DNA of 64,000 bases from Enterobacterales bacterium. GTDB taxonomy: Bacteria; Pseudomonadota; Gammaproteobacteria; Enterobacterales; Kangiellaceae. The position numbers and the translations under genes are program-made. The notes below the pieces were generated by a model, which worked only from the letters and a program-made list of their open reading frames with translations, ran no database searches and had not been told where the DNA came from. Positions within the stretch are counted from its first letter, which is position 1. Every line of letters begins with the position of its first letter. Below, piece after piece: positions 11,251 to 21,150 of the stretch. The stretch lies in contig JAUZSK010000051.1 of assembly GCA_030949565.1 (NCBI GenBank), positions 85,012 to 149,011 on the forward strand. Direction: 5' to 3'.

Positions 11251-11808
11251 TTACCCTTGCTTCTCATTGCTTAATTGTACAGCAATTATTTGATTGAGCT
11301 GTGCCAAAACCTTGTCGGTCATTTTTTGATATAATTGTTGATGAATCATCTTCAACTCAGCTCGCTTACCAATAACATCATTGGCATCAATATAAACACT
11401 CTGCTGCAGTTGATGGCTAAAACTATATTGGTCCAATAATTCATCCTCAAACTTTTGTTCTGTTTGCTTGGGTAGTATTAAATATTTTGTAAATAAGCTG
11501 ACTTCAAATTCATTGTTGCGACCTAAGTCATCAATGCCAATCGCTTTTTGTTGTATTTTGATATTAATAATCATTAATTGGTAGTCCGCATTATCAGCTT
11601 CTTTTGTAATAGAAAATTGCGCCTGCTGGAGTGCGAGGGTTATTTGCTTGGCAAATGATTGTCCAATATTGCTAGAAGGCACATAAATCACGGTATCGGA
11701 ATTATCTACCGTTAATTTATGATCAGACTGTCCACGCAAGTGAAAGCCACATCCACTTAATATCAGTAGCGTTAAATAGCATAATAGAAATCGAATCAAT
11801 GGTTTCAA
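11251..11808 (-). CDS. lptE: LPS-assembly lipoprotein LptE
   Basis: Outer-membrane lipoprotein that plugs the LptD barrel and helps insert lipopolysaccharide. A lipoprotein signal ends in LILSGC, followed at once by GFHLRG, the hallmark start of mature LptE. The remainder is poorly conserved, as usual for the family. 185 residues. It lies between leuS and holA. Confidence 0.93.
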   Translation of the reverse strand: MKPLIRFLLCYLTLLILSGCGFHLRGQSDHKLTVDNSDTVIYVPSSNIGQSFAKQITLALQQAQFSITKEADNADYQLMIINIKIQQKAIGIDDLGRNNEFEVSLFTKYLILPKQTEQKFEDELLDQYSFSHQLQQSVYIDANDVIGKRAELKMIHQQLYQKMTDKVLAQLNQIIAVQLSNEKQG

Positions 11809-11838
11809 TGGTTACTCCTCTTATTGCTTTAAGAACCC

Positions 11839-14451
11839 TTAGTTGGCCACAATATTAATCAAGCGACCCGGTACAAGAATCACTTTTCGGATATTTTTAT
11901 CCTGAATAAACTTAGTCACATTCGGATCTTCTAAAGCTAACTTTTCAATACTTTCTTTATCGGCATCCGCTGACACCTCAATTTTGCCTCGGGTTTTACC
12001 ATTAACTTGAAGAATGATTAACACCTCATCTTTGGCTAACGAATCGGCATCACATTGCGGCCACTGGGCATCAATAATTAGTTGCTCATTGCCGGCTAAT
12101 CGCCATAATTCTTGGCACAGATGAGGCACCACCGGAGATAGTAGTAAAACGCTGCAATCTAATGCATGTTTAACTAGACTTTTATCGATATCACTTTCTA
12201 TTTTGAACTTAGCCACAGAATTAATCAGTTCCATCACCGCTGAAATGGCGGTATTAAATGAATGGCGACGCTCAAAATCATCGGTGACTTTAACGATGGT
12301 TTGGTTACTTTTTCGATACAATTCTTTTTGCATTTTGGAAAGACTGTCTAAATTGATTTCGCAAGCCGGAATCAATGCATTTTCAACATAGAGTTTCCAG
12401 AGGCGTTTTAAAAACTTATGCGAGCCATTCACACCATCATCACGCCATTCCAAAGTTTGATCGGGAGGTGAAGCAAACATAGTATACAAACGCGAAGTAT
12501 CAGCACCGTACTGATTGATTAAGGCTTGAGGATCAACCCCATTATTTTTTGATTTTGACATCTTTTCCATACCAGCCAAGATCACAGGTTCACCGGTTGA
12601 TTTTAATTTGGCACTGACGGCCTTGCCTTTGGAGTCTTTTTCGACATCGACCTCTTCAATTGAATGGTACTGATTGGTACCTTTGCTATCTTTGGTGACA
12701 AAGGTATCAGATAACACCATACCTTGAGTTAATAATCGTTTGGCCGGTTCATCCGAATCAACCAAACCTGCATCGCGCATGAGTTTATGAAAAAATCGAA
12801 AATACAGTAAATGCATGGTGGCATGTTCGATTCCACCGACATATTGATCAACCGGTAACCAATAGTTGGCTTCGTCACTATCCAGCATTGCAGTATCGCA
12901 ATTGGGTGAGGTGTAACGCGCATAATACCAACTAGATTCCATAAAAGTATCAAAGGTATCCGTTTCTCTTTTACCTTTAATACCATCTACCATAACATCT
13001 TGAAAATCAGGGTTATCAATTAGCGGCGAATTGGCACCATCTAACTTCAAGTCAATGGGTAATTCCACTGGAAATTCCTTAGCCGTAACCATCTCACCAT
13101 TTTCGAGTTTAATCATTGGAATAGGTGCGCCCCAAAATCTTTGCCGTGACACACCCCAATCTCTAATTCGATAATTCACCTGTCGTTTACCAAGATTTTC
13201 TTGCTCCAGCCAATCAGCCATTTTTTGTAAAGCTTGGTCGGAAGAAAGACCATCAAAATCCGCCGAATTAATCAGTTCGCCTTTTTCGGTGAAGGCTTCT
13301 TTATCAATATCGCAGGCAAGTTTAGATGTCGCACTCGGCTGAATAACCTGTTTTATTTCAATGCCATATTTATGCGCGAATTCCCAATCTCGTTGGTCAT
13401 GTCCAGGAACCGCCATAACCGCGCCCGAACCATAATCCATCAGTACAAAATTGGCGATCCAAATTTCAACCTTTTTCCCAGTCACTGGATGCATCGCATA
13501 GATACCTGTCGCGATACCCTTTTTCTCCATCGTCGCGATATCAGCTTCTGCCGTGGTGCTTTGATTACATTCGGCAATAAATTTGGCGATGGCTGGGTTT
13601 TGATTGGCTGCGGCAGCGGCAATAGGATGTTTGGCCGCCACCGCTAGATAGGTCACACCCATTAGCGTGTCTACACGAGTGGTATAGATGGAAACATCCG
13701 ACAACGGCTTAGCAAGAGTTTGGTGGCTAAGGCTAGATTGATCCAATGCAAACACCATTTCAACCCCTTCCGAGCGACCAATCCAATTTCTTTGCTGAGT
13801 TTTAACACTATCGGGCCAGCCATCCAAACCGTCAATACTGGAAAGTAGCTCTTCGGCATATTCTGTAATTCGCAAAAACCACTGATCAATTTCTTTTTTC
13901 TCCACTGGCGTTTCACAGCGCCAACAAAGACCATCATGCACCTGCTCGTTAGCCAGAACGGTTTCATCTTTTGGGCACCAGTTAACCGCCGAGGTCTTTT
14001 TATAAGCCAGATCTTTTTCAATCAATTGAGTAAAGAACCACTGCTCCCACTTGTAATAATCAGGTTGGCAGGTGGTTACTTCACGCTCCCAGTCATAGGC
14101 AAAACCGAGGCTTTGTAGCTGTTTTTTCATGTAGGCTATATTTTCAACGGTCCAACTGTGTGGTTCGGCTTTATTTTTGATGGCCGCATTTTCCGCTGGT
14201 AAGCCAAAAGCATCCCAACCCATGGGTTGTAATACGTTTTTTCCTTGCATACGCTGAAAACGAGAAATAACATCGCCGATAGTGTAGTTTCGCACGTGCC
14301 CCATATGTAACCGACCACTCGGATAAGGCAACATGGAGAGGCAATAGAATTTCTGCTTTGAAGCATCCTTAACCGCTTTAAAAACCTTTTTCTGGTTCCA
14401 TAACTGTTGAACGTTTACTTCTATTTGTTGGGGATTGTATTCACTTTGCAT
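11839..14451 (-). CDS. leuS: Leucyl-tRNA synthetase
   Basis: Class I aminoacyl-tRNA synthetase charging tRNA-Leu. The HIGH-type motif appears as [15 protein letters not shown] near residue 42, the connective editing domain with [15 protein letters not shown] sequence follows ([14 protein letters not shown]), and the KMSKS loop reads [10 protein letters not shown]. At 870 residues it has normal bacterial length and is intact. It is the first gene of the long minus-strand operon. Confidence 0.98.
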   Translation of the reverse strand: MQSEYNPQQIEVNVQQLWNQKKVFKAVKDASKQKFYCLSMLPYPSGRLHMGHVRNYTIGDVISRFQRMQGKNVLQPMGWDAFGLPAENAAIKNKAEPHSWTVENIAYMKKQLQSLGFAYDWEREVTTCQPDYYKWEQWFFTQLIEKDLAYKKTSAVNWCPKDETVLANEQVHDGLCWRCETPVEKKEIDQWFLRITEYAEELLSSIDGLDGWPDSVKTQQRNWIGRSEGVEMVFALDQSSLSHQTLAKPLSDVSIYTTRVDTLMGVTYLAVAAKHPIAAAAANQNPAIAKFIAECNQSTTAEADIATMEKKGIATGIYAMHPVTGKKVEIWIANFVLMDYGSGAVMAVPGHDQRDWEFAHKYGIEIKQVIQPSATSKLACDIDKEAFTEKGELINSADFDGLSSDQALQKMADWLEQENLGKRQVNYRIRDWGVSRQRFWGAPIPMIKLENGEMVTAKEFPVELPIDLKLDGANSPLIDNPDFQDVMVDGIKGKRETDTFDTFMESSWYYARYTSPNCDTAMLDSDEANYWLPVDQYVGGIEHATMHLLYFRFFHKLMRDAGLVDSDEPAKRLLTQGMVLSDTFVTKDSKGTNQYHSIEEVDVEKDSKGKAVSAKLKSTGEPVILAGMEKMSKSKNNGVDPQALINQYGADTSRLYTMFASPPDQTLEWRDDGVNGSHKFLKRLWKLYVENALIPACEINLDSLSKMQKELYRKSNQTIVKVTDDFERRHSFNTAISAVMELINSVAKFKIESDIDKSLVKHALDCSVLLLSPVVPHLCQELWRLAGNEQLIIDAQWPQCDADSLAKDEVLIILQVNGKTRGKIEVSADADKESIEKLALEDPNVTKFIQDKNIRKVILVPGRLINIVAN

Positions 14452-14926
14452 GCTTGTGGATCTCAGTGCCTTAAGGCTAATTTCTGTCGTTTCGTATCAA
14501 GTGCGTGAGTCTTTAACTTGGCACACTCTAAAAAACAGCAATTTTAACGATTTTCTGGGCTGAGGGACAGCAATAGCGACAATTTGAGGCAAATATAGAA
14601 CCTTTTTTTGTTTGCTAACGTCTTATTTGATAAATAATCAACAATATGGGACGCAAGATGCGAAAAAAACACTGGCTCAACCCGCTGCTTGCCCTGCTGG
14701 CTAGTTTATTCATGTGTATCATTCTGGCTTTAAGTCACGATCGAGCATTTTTATGGCAGGCAGAATGGGAATCGATGAGTCCAAACTGTTGGCAACACTC
14801 TCTTCATAATATCCATCGTCCACAATTCAATAAATCCAGCGTTTAGTCTGGGATATGGTTCATTTGTTAGGAAATATAATGTTAAACTAAGCGCTGATAA
14901 TGACTTCAAAGTAGAAATAATACGTA
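14452..14926. other. Divergent intergenic region between leuS and ftsY
   Basis: This stretch must hold the promoters of the leuS operon (minus) and ftsY (plus). I see no clear consensus promoter, repeat or RNA in it. The only coding candidate is the short plus-strand frame listed separately. Confidence 0.5.
14646..14846 (+). CDS. Possible small membrane or secreted protein, unknown
   Basis: 66-codon frame beginning with a basic stretch (GRKMRKKHW) and one hydrophobic segment (LLALLASLFMCIILALS), like a signal peptide or single-span protein. It could be a remnant of a longer gene, since many gammaproteobacteria carry another gene beside ftsY. No recognisable domain, no strong ribosome-binding site. 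It may be non-coding. Confidence 0.25.
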   Translation: MGRKMRKKHWLNPLLALLASLFMCIILALSHDRAFLWQAEWESMSPNCWQHSLHNIHRPQFNKSSV

Positions 14927-15991
14927 ATGACCCAAGATTCACCAAAAAAATCCGGTATTTTTGGCTGGTTTGGTAGTAAAAAATCAGCTCAAGAGATTGA
15001 TCAATCTGAAACTAGCGAGCAAGCATTAACTGAAGGCACAACCTCCAGTTCAAACCACGATGATATTGAACCTCAAGGACTTTTTGGTCGTTTAAAGCAA
15101 GGTCTAGCGAAAACTCGCGCCCAGTTTTCATCGGGCTTAGCCGAGTTACTTTTAGGTCAAAAAGAAATCAACCATGAATTGCTGGAAGAAGTTGAAACGC
15201 TGCTATTAATGGCTGATTTAGGGGTGGATACTACCGAACAAATCATTCATGAACTCACCGAGCGTAGCGCCCGAAAAGAACTAAAAAATTCTGAAGCACT
15301 GCTAGAAAAATTAAAATCAATATTACTCGAAACCGCCTTGTCGGTAGAACAACCACTGGTTATTCCGCAACAGGATAAACCCTTTGTGATCCTTATGGTC
15401 GGCGTCAATGGCGTTGGCAAAACCACCACCATCGGTAAACTGGCCCACCAATTTATGGACCAGGGTAAAAGCGTGATGTTGGCAGCTGGTGATACTTTTA
15501 GAGCCGCAGCGGTGGAACAGTTGAAAGCTTGGGGCGACCGAAATGAAGTGCCCGTGGTAGCGCAACATACCGGCGCCGACAGTGCTTCCGTCATTTATGA
15601 CGCACTTGAAAAGGCCAGTGCAAAAAATATTGATATTGTCATTGCCGATACAGCTGGGCGCTTACATAACAAGGGCAACCTTATGGACGAGTTAAAAAAG
15701 ATCAAACGGATTATGGGAAAGATCGATGCCGAAGCGCCACATGAAGTTATGCTAGTGGTCGATGCAGGAACCGGGCAAAATGCCTTGGTTCAGGCGGTGG
15801 AATTTGATAAGGTCGTTAAATTGACCGGCGTAACCATTAGTAAGCTCGATGGCACCGCTAAAGGTGGGGTCGTTTTTGCTCTTGCAGATAAGCTCAAATT
15901 ACCCATACGCTACATCGGCGTTGGAGAATCAAAACAAGATCTACGCCAATTTAATGCTAAAGACTATGTCAACGCATTGTTTGAAAGCTAG
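14927..15991 (+). CDS. ftsY: Signal recognition particle receptor FtsY
   Basis: Membrane-associated GTPase that docks signal recognition particle complexes at the translocon. An acidic and variable N-terminal A domain is followed by the NG domain: P-loop GVNGVGKTTTIGKLA, DTFRAAAVEQL, DTAGRLHNK and SKLDGTAKGG (TKLD variant with Ser). 354 residues and intact. It begins the ftsY-ftsE-ftsX-rpoH cluster. Confidence 0.97.
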   Translation: MTQDSPKKSGIFGWFGSKKSAQEIDQSETSEQALTEGTTSSSNHDDIEPQGLFGRLKQGLAKTRAQFSSGLAELLLGQKEINHELLEEVETLLLMADLGVDTTEQIIHELTERSARKELKNSEALLEKLKSILLETALSVEQPLVIPQQDKPFVILMVGVNGVGKTTTIGKLAHQFMDQGKSVMLAAGDTFRAAAVEQLKAWGDRNEVPVVAQHTGADSASVIYDALEKASAKNIDIVIADTAGRLHNKGNLMDELKKIKRIMGKIDAEAPHEVMLVVDAGTGQNALVQAVEFDKVVKLTGVTISKLDGTAKGGVVFALADKLKLPIRYIGVGESKQDLRQFNAKDYVNALFES

Positions 15992-16016
15992 ACAACCTCA
16001 ATAAGAGATTTTATCC

Positions 16017-16739
16017 ATGATCGAATTTGCCCATGTCTCCAAACGCTACCCCAACGGGCAAATTGCACTAAGGAATATTGATTTACAGATCGGTGCTGGG
16101 GAAATGGCTTTTTTAACTGGCCATTCAGGCGCGGGTAAAAGCACCATGCTTAAGCTTATCAGCCTAATGGAACGGCCGACCGCTGGGCAAGTAATCATTA
16201 ATGGTAAAAACCTGAACCGAATAAAGCCCCGGAAAATCCCCGCAATAAGACGTGATATCGGCATGATTTTTCAGGATCATAGGCTCCTGTTTGACCGCAG
16301 CGTGTTCGATAACGTGGCATTACCGCTAATGATTGCCGGTTATGATCACCGAGAAATTGGCCGCCGCGTTCGTGCTGCGTTGGATAAAGTTGGTTTGTTA
16401 TCGAAAGAGAAAAGTACACCAATCATGCTATCGGGTGGTGAGCAGCAACGAGTTGGCATTGCAAGAGCGGTAGTCAACAAACCACCTCTTTTGTTGGCAG
16501 ATGAACCGACCGGAAATCTCGATCCAGAACTGTCCGCCGAAATCATGCGTTTATTTGAGCAGTTTAATCAAGTGGGCGTAAGTCTGCTGATCGCTTCCCA
16601 TGATTTAAGCCTGTTAGCTAAAATGCATTATCGAACACTAGTCATGAAAGACGGCCAATTGATTCAAGATCGCTCAGATACGCCGCAAGGTTTAGACTTA
16701 CCACCCGCGCAATTGCTGGGGGCTGATAATGAATCCTGA
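16017..16739 (+). CDS. ftsE: Cell division ATP-binding protein FtsE
   Basis: ABC ATPase that with FtsX activates septal amidases through EnvC-type partners. Walker A GHSGAGKST, signature LSGGEQQRVGIARA, and Walker B LLLADEPTGNLD are present. 240 residues, slightly longer at the C-terminus than E. coli FtsE. It overlaps the start of ftsX by 11 bases. Confidence 0.97.
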   Translation: MIEFAHVSKRYPNGQIALRNIDLQIGAGEMAFLTGHSGAGKSTMLKLISLMERPTAGQVIINGKNLNRIKPRKIPAIRRDIGMIFQDHRLLFDRSVFDNVALPLMIAGYDHREIGRRVRAALDKVGLLSKEKSTPIMLSGGEQQRVGIARAVVNKPPLLLADEPTGNLDPELSAEIMRLFEQFNQVGVSLLIASHDLSLLAKMHYRTLVMKDGQLIQDRSDTPQGLDLPPAQLLGADNES

Positions 16740-17703
16740 TCAACTCACTGGCGCCAGACTAACGCAGGGCGCTAGTTTAAAAGCACGCTTTAAAATGCTG
16801 ATTAGACTGCATAAACTTGAAGCAAAACGCGGTATTCAAGACATTTTCGATAATCCTTTATCCAATTTTATGACGGTTTTGGTCATTGCCATCGCCCTTG
16901 CGCTGCCTACTGGCCTCCAAATTATGCTGGATAATGGCAAACAACTCAGCCAAAGCTGGGATGGAGCCAGTCGGATCTCTTTGTTTTTAACACTTGAGAC
17001 CAGCAAAAAACAAACTATCGACTTATCCAACAAGATTCGACAGAATTTAGCTATTAAAAATGTCGAAGTTATTTTGCCTGATCAAGCGCTTAAAGATTTT
17101 AGTCAGCAATCGGGGTTCGTTGATGCCATAGGAGAGCTTGATCAAAACCCTCTACCACCAACTTTGGTGGTTCAACCGGTAGAAGCCTATTCAACACCCT
17201 TTGAATCAGGCAAATTATTGGCTATTTACGCAAAGTTGCCACAGGTTGAAAAAGCCCAATTAGATTTGGATTGGGTACGCAAGCTCTACGCCTTAATCCA
17301 ACTCGCTGAAAAAGCGGCGGCCGCTTTGGGCTTGGCTTTAGGACTGGCCGTGTTACTGATAATAGGTAATACCATACGCTTATCAGTGCAAAACCGGCGT
17401 GATGAAATTGAAATCGTCAAACTCATCGGTGCCACTAACGCATTTATTCGACGCCCCTTCCTCTATACCGGCTTTTGGTATGGGTTATTTGCAGGTATTA
17501 GCTGTTGGCTACTTGTCGAAATATCACTTTTCTGGTTACAGCAACCAATTGCTAACTTAGCAGGGCTCTATCAGAGTGATTTTACTCTTAGCGGACTCAG
17601 TTGGAGCCAAAGTATACAACTCATCAGTATCAGTTGTGGATTAGGTCTGCTAGGTTCTTGGCTCAGCGTAGGCCGCCACATTCGGGCAATTGAACCAAGA
17701 TAA
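16729..17703 (+). CDS. ftsX: Cell division protein FtsX
   Basis: Four-span membrane partner of FtsE with a large periplasmic loop. The first membrane segment (MTVLVIAIALALPTG), the periplasmic domain, and the C-terminal set of membrane segments with NRRDEIEIVKLIGAT are visible; the last is the family's cytoplasmic coupling region. 324 residues. It overlaps ftsE, indicating translational coupling. Confidence 0.95.
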   Translation: MNPDQLTGARLTQGASLKARFKMLIRLHKLEAKRGIQDIFDNPLSNFMTVLVIAIALALPTGLQIMLDNGKQLSQSWDGASRISLFLTLETSKKQTIDLSNKIRQNLAIKNVEVILPDQALKDFSQQSGFVDAIGELDQNPLPPTLVVQPVEAYSTPFESGKLLAIYAKLPQVEKAQLDLDWVRKLYALIQLAEKAAAALGLALGLAVLLIIGNTIRLSVQNRRDEIEIVKLIGATNAFIRRPFLYTGFWYGLFAGISCWLLVEISLFWLQQPIANLAGLYQSDFTLSGLSWSQSIQLISISCGLGLLGSWLSVGRHIRAIEPR

Positions 17704-17781
17704 GCCACGATAACCAGATAAAAAATAACGTCGTTTGCAGCGTTTGTAACAATCTAATTCAAGCTGAAACTTTTAGCTTTT

Positions 17782-17808
17782 TTAGCACTCTTAGTAAATA
17801 ACTGCTAA
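17782..17808. promoter_or_regulatory. Upstream CIRCE-like element (imperfect)
   Basis: Left arm TTAGCACTC is exact. After exactly nine bases the right arm AACTGCTAA matches the consensus GAGTGCTAA at 7 of 9 positions. It is separated by four bases from the perfect element that follows. CIRCE is the operator of the heat-shock repressor HrcA. Confidence 0.7.
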
Positions 17809-17812
17809 AAAG

Positions 17813-17839
17813 TTAGCACTCTCTATAAAAGAGTGCTAA
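17813..17839. promoter_or_regulatory. Perfect CIRCE element (HrcA operator) upstream of rpoH
   Basis: TTAGCACTC, nine bases (17822-17830), then GAGTGCTAA: an exact match to the CIRCE consensus with canonical spacing. It lies 88 bases before the rpoH start codon. An AT-rich TATAAA inside the spacer could be part of a promoter, so repressor binding would block transcription of the sigma factor. Confidence 0.92.
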
Positions 17840-17927
17840 AATTATCCCAATTAGACAGAATTATAACGCTTTTCAATCGAGAATTTTTATTTTAGGTCTC
17901 TTGAAAACCGATGATAGGAGTAGGTAA

Positions 17928-18788
17928 ATGACTATTGACAGCAAAAAAAGATTAAAGCCCCTTAATCTCTTGGTTCCACAGGGTAATATTGAATCTTATG
18001 TGACGGCTATTCATGCAATCCCGGTATTATCCGCGGAAGAAGAGAGAAGCCTTGCGATTCACTACAAAGAAACCGGCGATCTCGATGCGGTTCGTAACTT
18101 AATCATGTCGCATTTACGCTTTGTCGCTCATATCGCAAGAAGTTACAGTGGTTACGGTTTACCACAAGCTGATTTAATTCAAGAAGGTAACGTCGGCCTG
18201 ATGAAAGCGGTTAAACGCTTCGACCCCGAAGTAGGTGTTCGTTTAATTTCCTTTGCGGTTCATTGGATTAAAGCTGAAATACATGAGTTTGTGCTTAAAA
18301 ACTGGCGTGTGGTGAAAATTGCAACCACCAAAGCGCAGCGAAAATTATTTTTTAACCTTCGTAGCGCTAAAAAATCACAGAACTGGTTAACGAACGATGA
18401 AGTTAAAGCCGTAGCTGATGATTTAGGTGTGGCTGAAATCGAAGTAAGGCGTATGGAAAGTCGTTTAAACTCTCGTGATACAGCTTTTGACTTACCCGCT
18501 GATGCGGATGATGAAACTAGCTATGCTCCCGCTGCCTACTTAGAATCAGCAAACAGCGATCCAGCCGATGTCTTAGAGAAAGAAGATTGGCAAGACCATA
18601 ATCAGCAGATGCTTATGGGGGCTCTTAAAGATCTCGACAGCCGTAGCCAAGCGATTTTGGCGGCCCGTTGGCTCAGTGATGAAAAAGCCACCTTGCAAGA
18701 GCTTGCTGACCGTTACCAAGTGTCCGCCGAAAGGATCAGACAACTTGAAAAAAATGCGATGAAAAAGCTAAAGGCGAGCATGCAGTAA
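17928..18788 (+). CDS. rpoH: RNA polymerase heat-shock sigma factor RpoH (sigma-32)
   Basis: Alternative sigma factor directing transcription of chaperone and protease genes. Region 2 is recognisable in [20 protein letters not shown] and [22 protein letters not shown], the RpoH box region in [11 protein letters not shown], and region 4 in [19 protein letters not shown]. 286 residues. A good ribosome-binding site (AGGAG) precedes the ATG. It has a private leader with two CIRCE elements, pointing to control by HrcA in addition to the usual control of sigma-32 stability. Confidence 0.97.
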   Translation: MTIDSKKRLKPLNLLVPQGNIESYVTAIHAIPVLSAEEERSLAIHYKETGDLDAVRNLIMSHLRFVAHIARSYSGYGLPQADLIQEGNVGLMKAVKRFDPEVGVRLISFAVHWIKAEIHEFVLKNWRVVKIATTKAQRKLFFNLRSAKKSQNWLTNDEVKAVADDLGVAEIEVRRMESRLNSRDTAFDLPADADDETSYAPAAYLESANSDPADVLEKEDWQDHNQQMLMGALKDLDSRSQAILAARWLSDEKATLQELADRYQVSAERIRQLEKNAMKKLKASMQ

Positions 18789-18811
18789 GTAGATATTCTT
18801 ACAATTAATTT

Positions 18812-18837
18812 AAAAAAGCGCCTACGGGCGCTTTTTT
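18812..18837 (+). terminator. Rho-independent terminator after rpoH
   Basis: An A-run, the stem GCGCC with loop TACG and GGCGC, then a T-run of six: a textbook intrinsic terminator 23 bases after the rpoH stop. Confidence 0.9.
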
Positions 18838-19116
18838 ATTGCTAAGACACTAATATTTAATGCTTTTCTAATGGATTTATCGGTAAAAACGAACTCAAAG
18901 CTTGATTCTATTGATCCAGATCCTCGCATATTGACAAAAATAAGGATAATATGGCATATCGACAATTTCTAGAAGGTAAATCCGTTACAAACATTGAGTA
19001 GTACCCGACCCGTTAACTCGCAGTAAAGCTGATACTGACAGATGTCTGTAATCCTGCTCGTCGAGATTCAATGCTGAATTCTAGGATCAAATCGATTCAA
19101 CTAGGAGGCATTATCA
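18838..19116. other. Intergenic region before the solute-binding protein
   Basis: The only signal I see is a candidate sigma-70 promoter, TTGACA at 18931-18936 and GCATAT at 18954-18959 with a 17-base spacer, about 160 bases before the next start codon. The -10 box is weak. Confidence 0.35.
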
Positions 19117-19955
19117 ATGAAAAAAAATAACCCAAACACTCATATTGACCCTTAGTGTTTTGTTCATTATTTCTTGTGGTGAACAAGCCGCACAAAAAAG
19201 AAACTGACAAAACACCACCAGCTGTAGCGAAAGATACCGCAATCCCGGAAAAACATCAGTGTAACCTAACATTAGGTTGGGACCCTTGGGAACCCTACCA
19301 ATACTTAACACCCGACGATACAGTTCAAGGTCTTGAAATTGATCTAATCACAGCCATGGCTAATCAGGTTGGCTGTCAAATTGACTTTGTACAGCATGAC
19401 TGGATGCATCTGCTACAAGGCATAAAGAATGGCAGCATCGATATGCTCGGTGGTGCGAGTGAAACTGAAAACAGAAAATCCTTTGCTTATTTTTCTGCAC
19501 CCTATCGACAAGAATCGTTTGTGCTCTATGTGCGAACCAAGCAACTCGATAAATATAATGACCATACTCTAATACAACTGCTTGATAACCAGTTCCGTGT
19601 GGGAGTGACGGAAGATTATATTTATGGCGATCAGGTCTCTGACATTCAAGATCAAGAAAAATATAAAAATCTGATTGTTACCGTACCTATCACCGAGGTG
19701 AATTACTATAACCTAATCCAAAATAATATTGATGGTTTTTTGGAAGATCCTTTTGTTGCCGGCTATACCATTAAACGTAAAGGGCTTAGTCGACAAATAC
19801 AGGCGACCAATATTGAAGTGAACAGCGGTACTGTTTCCATAATGTTTAGCAAGGCCAGTATTCAACCGGAAAAAGTTGAAGCGTTTAATAAAGCACTGGA
19901 AGCTATAAAAGCATCCGGCGACTATCAGAAGATATTGGATAAGTATAGTAGTTAA
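19117..19955 (+). CDS. Extracellular solute-binding lipoprotein, family 3, with two N-terminal frameshifts
   Basis: Periplasmic binding protein of the amino-acid-binding type (SBP_bac_3): LTLGWDPWEPYQY, a GLEIDLITAMANQ segment and DMLGGASETENRKSFAYFS. A strong AGGAGG site precedes an ATG at 19117. From there a lipoprotein signal ending in LFIISC is encoded if one base is removed from the A-run 19120-19127; a second extra base in the A-run 19194-19199 must also be removed to enter the main frame. No permease or ATPase genes are next to it, so it may act as a sensor-like or orphan binding protein. Ligand unknown. Confidence 0.8.
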
Positions 19956-19984
19956 AACTCCATTTCCAATACCTAACCTGGGCT

Positions 19985-20020
19985 AAAAAAATGCTTCCTT
20001 AAATCGCTTTAAGGAAGCAT
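19985..20020 (-). terminator. Terminator of the small heat-shock gene
   Basis: A 13-base perfect stem (19991-20003 with 20008-20020) is followed on the minus strand by a T-run (A-run 19985-19990). It lies just after the hsp20 stop and faces the end of the convergent solute-binding gene, so may act in both directions. Confidence 0.8.
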
Positions 20021-20068
20021 TAAACGGAGTAACTACAAAACTTTAAATGATAGTTTTTCAGATCAAAT

Positions 20069-20492
20069 CTAGTGAATTTCAATTTGTTTTAATTGCTGCT
20101 TTTCAACCGTTTTCGGAATGGTCAAATACAGCATTCCATTTTTGTTTTCGGCTCGAATATTGTCGCCATCAACATTTTTAGGCAGTGAGAAACTGCGGTT
20201 GAAATGTCCATAAGAACGCTCAATTCGATGCGGTTTTTGATCTTTTTTCTATTGTTCTTTCACCGCTAATGGTTAATATATATTTTTCAAGGCTAACCTT
20301 TACGTCTTCTTTATTGACTTCAGGAAGTTCTGCCTTAATTAAAAATGCATCGCTATTCTCAGTAACATCAACGGCAGGAACCCAATCGGCTGACAATGTA
20401 TCTTCCTCATTAGGACGATTGATAACGGCGCGATTTAAGCCATTAAAAAGATCGTCAAAATGTCTAAATGACTGCCAAGGTGTAATATTCAT
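20069..20492 (-). CDS. Hsp20/alpha-crystallin family small heat-shock protein, frameshifted
   Basis: Small chaperone that holds unfolding proteins. The N-terminal part reads MNITPWQSFRHFDDLFNGL with the start of the alpha-crystallin domain (WVPAVDVTENSDAFLIKAELPEV). The frame stops early at 20220, but after removing one base of the T-run 20243-20248 the domain continues with HRIERSYGHFNRSFSLP and ends in LTIPKTVEKQQ. Full length is about 141 residues, normal for the family. A sigma-32-type promoter lies upstream. Confidence 0.9.
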
Positions 20493-20514
20493 AATAGTAT
20501 CTCCTCATATTTAC

Positions 20515-20536
20515 TGTTAGCTTTTATGCGCTAACA
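20515..20536. promoter_or_regulatory. Inverted repeat in hsp20 leader
   Basis: TGTTAGC, eight bases, GCTAACA. It lies 22 bases before the hsp20 start, between promoter and ribosome-binding site, so it would form a hairpin in the 5' untranslated region. Leader structures of small heat-shock genes often act as RNA thermometers; whether this one does is inference, since it does not mask the AGGAG directly. Confidence 0.45.
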
Positions 20537-20601
20537 ATATAAATTAAAATCTGAAATAGAAACTATAAAACCGGTTTTAGTTGTTTCTTCTAGTAACTTT
20601 A

Positions 20602-20629
20602 ATATGGGAGCACTTTTATTTTTTTCAAG
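20602..20629 (-). promoter_or_regulatory. Sigma-32-type promoter of hsp20
   Basis: On the minus strand: CTTGAAA (20623-20629), a 13-base spacer, then TCCCATAT (20602-20609). This is close to the sigma-32 consensus CTTGAAA with CCCCAT boxes. It lies about 110 bases upstream of the hsp20 start. Confidence 0.8.
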
Positions 20630-20669
20630 GTTAGATTTTTAATTTTTTTATTGCTAGCCAAAGTCGTTA

Positions 20670-21150
20670 CTATAAAAAGTTATTAAAAAAACGCATAAAC
20701 TCTGTCGCCTCAGGGTTTGATTGAATTACCGAAGCATTAGCTATAATTTCCAAGCCTAAATCATTTAGAATATGCCTTGACTCAATAGGAATAAATCCGT
20801 GAAATTCGATAATCACTAGTGCCCCGGGTGCAAGCTTGCTCAGTCGTATTTCATTGCCATCCTGCATATATTGATTTTCAAAAATAGGATCTTGCAGTCG
20901 AGGTTTAGATGCGTTGAGATTTTTAAGACGTATTTTCATAGTGAATTTTTGTGGGAAATGTTTATAGCTGATTAACACCTTATTTAAAGTTTCACTTCCC
21001 GTATTAGCCAGTTTTACCTGACTATTAAAAAAACACTGAGCTTCACTTTTAATACAAAAGATGATTCCGCTACCGTATTCATAAAGGATTTCTCTATCAG
21101 ATCCCCAGAGGATAGATTTTAATGAAGCATTAAATATTGTAAAAAGAAAG
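20670..21150 (-). pseudogene. C-terminal part of a small membrane-anchored protein split by the IS66 element
   Basis: The frame runs out of the insertion sequence into about 150 residues of unknown family (LANTGSETLNKVLISYKHFP, later GALVIIEFHGFIPIESRH), resembling a beta-rich extracytoplasmic domain. Removing the IS66 element and one copy of the 8-base duplication joins it in frame to the sequence at 22885-22960, which supplies a start codon and a hydrophobic segment. The gene is therefore a real one, interrupted by transposition. No function recognised. Confidence 0.75.

Noticed and set aside
13234..13647. 137-codon plus-strand frame inside leuS
   Set aside because: It lies opposite the intact LeuRS editing domain; no ribosome-binding site or recognisable domain.
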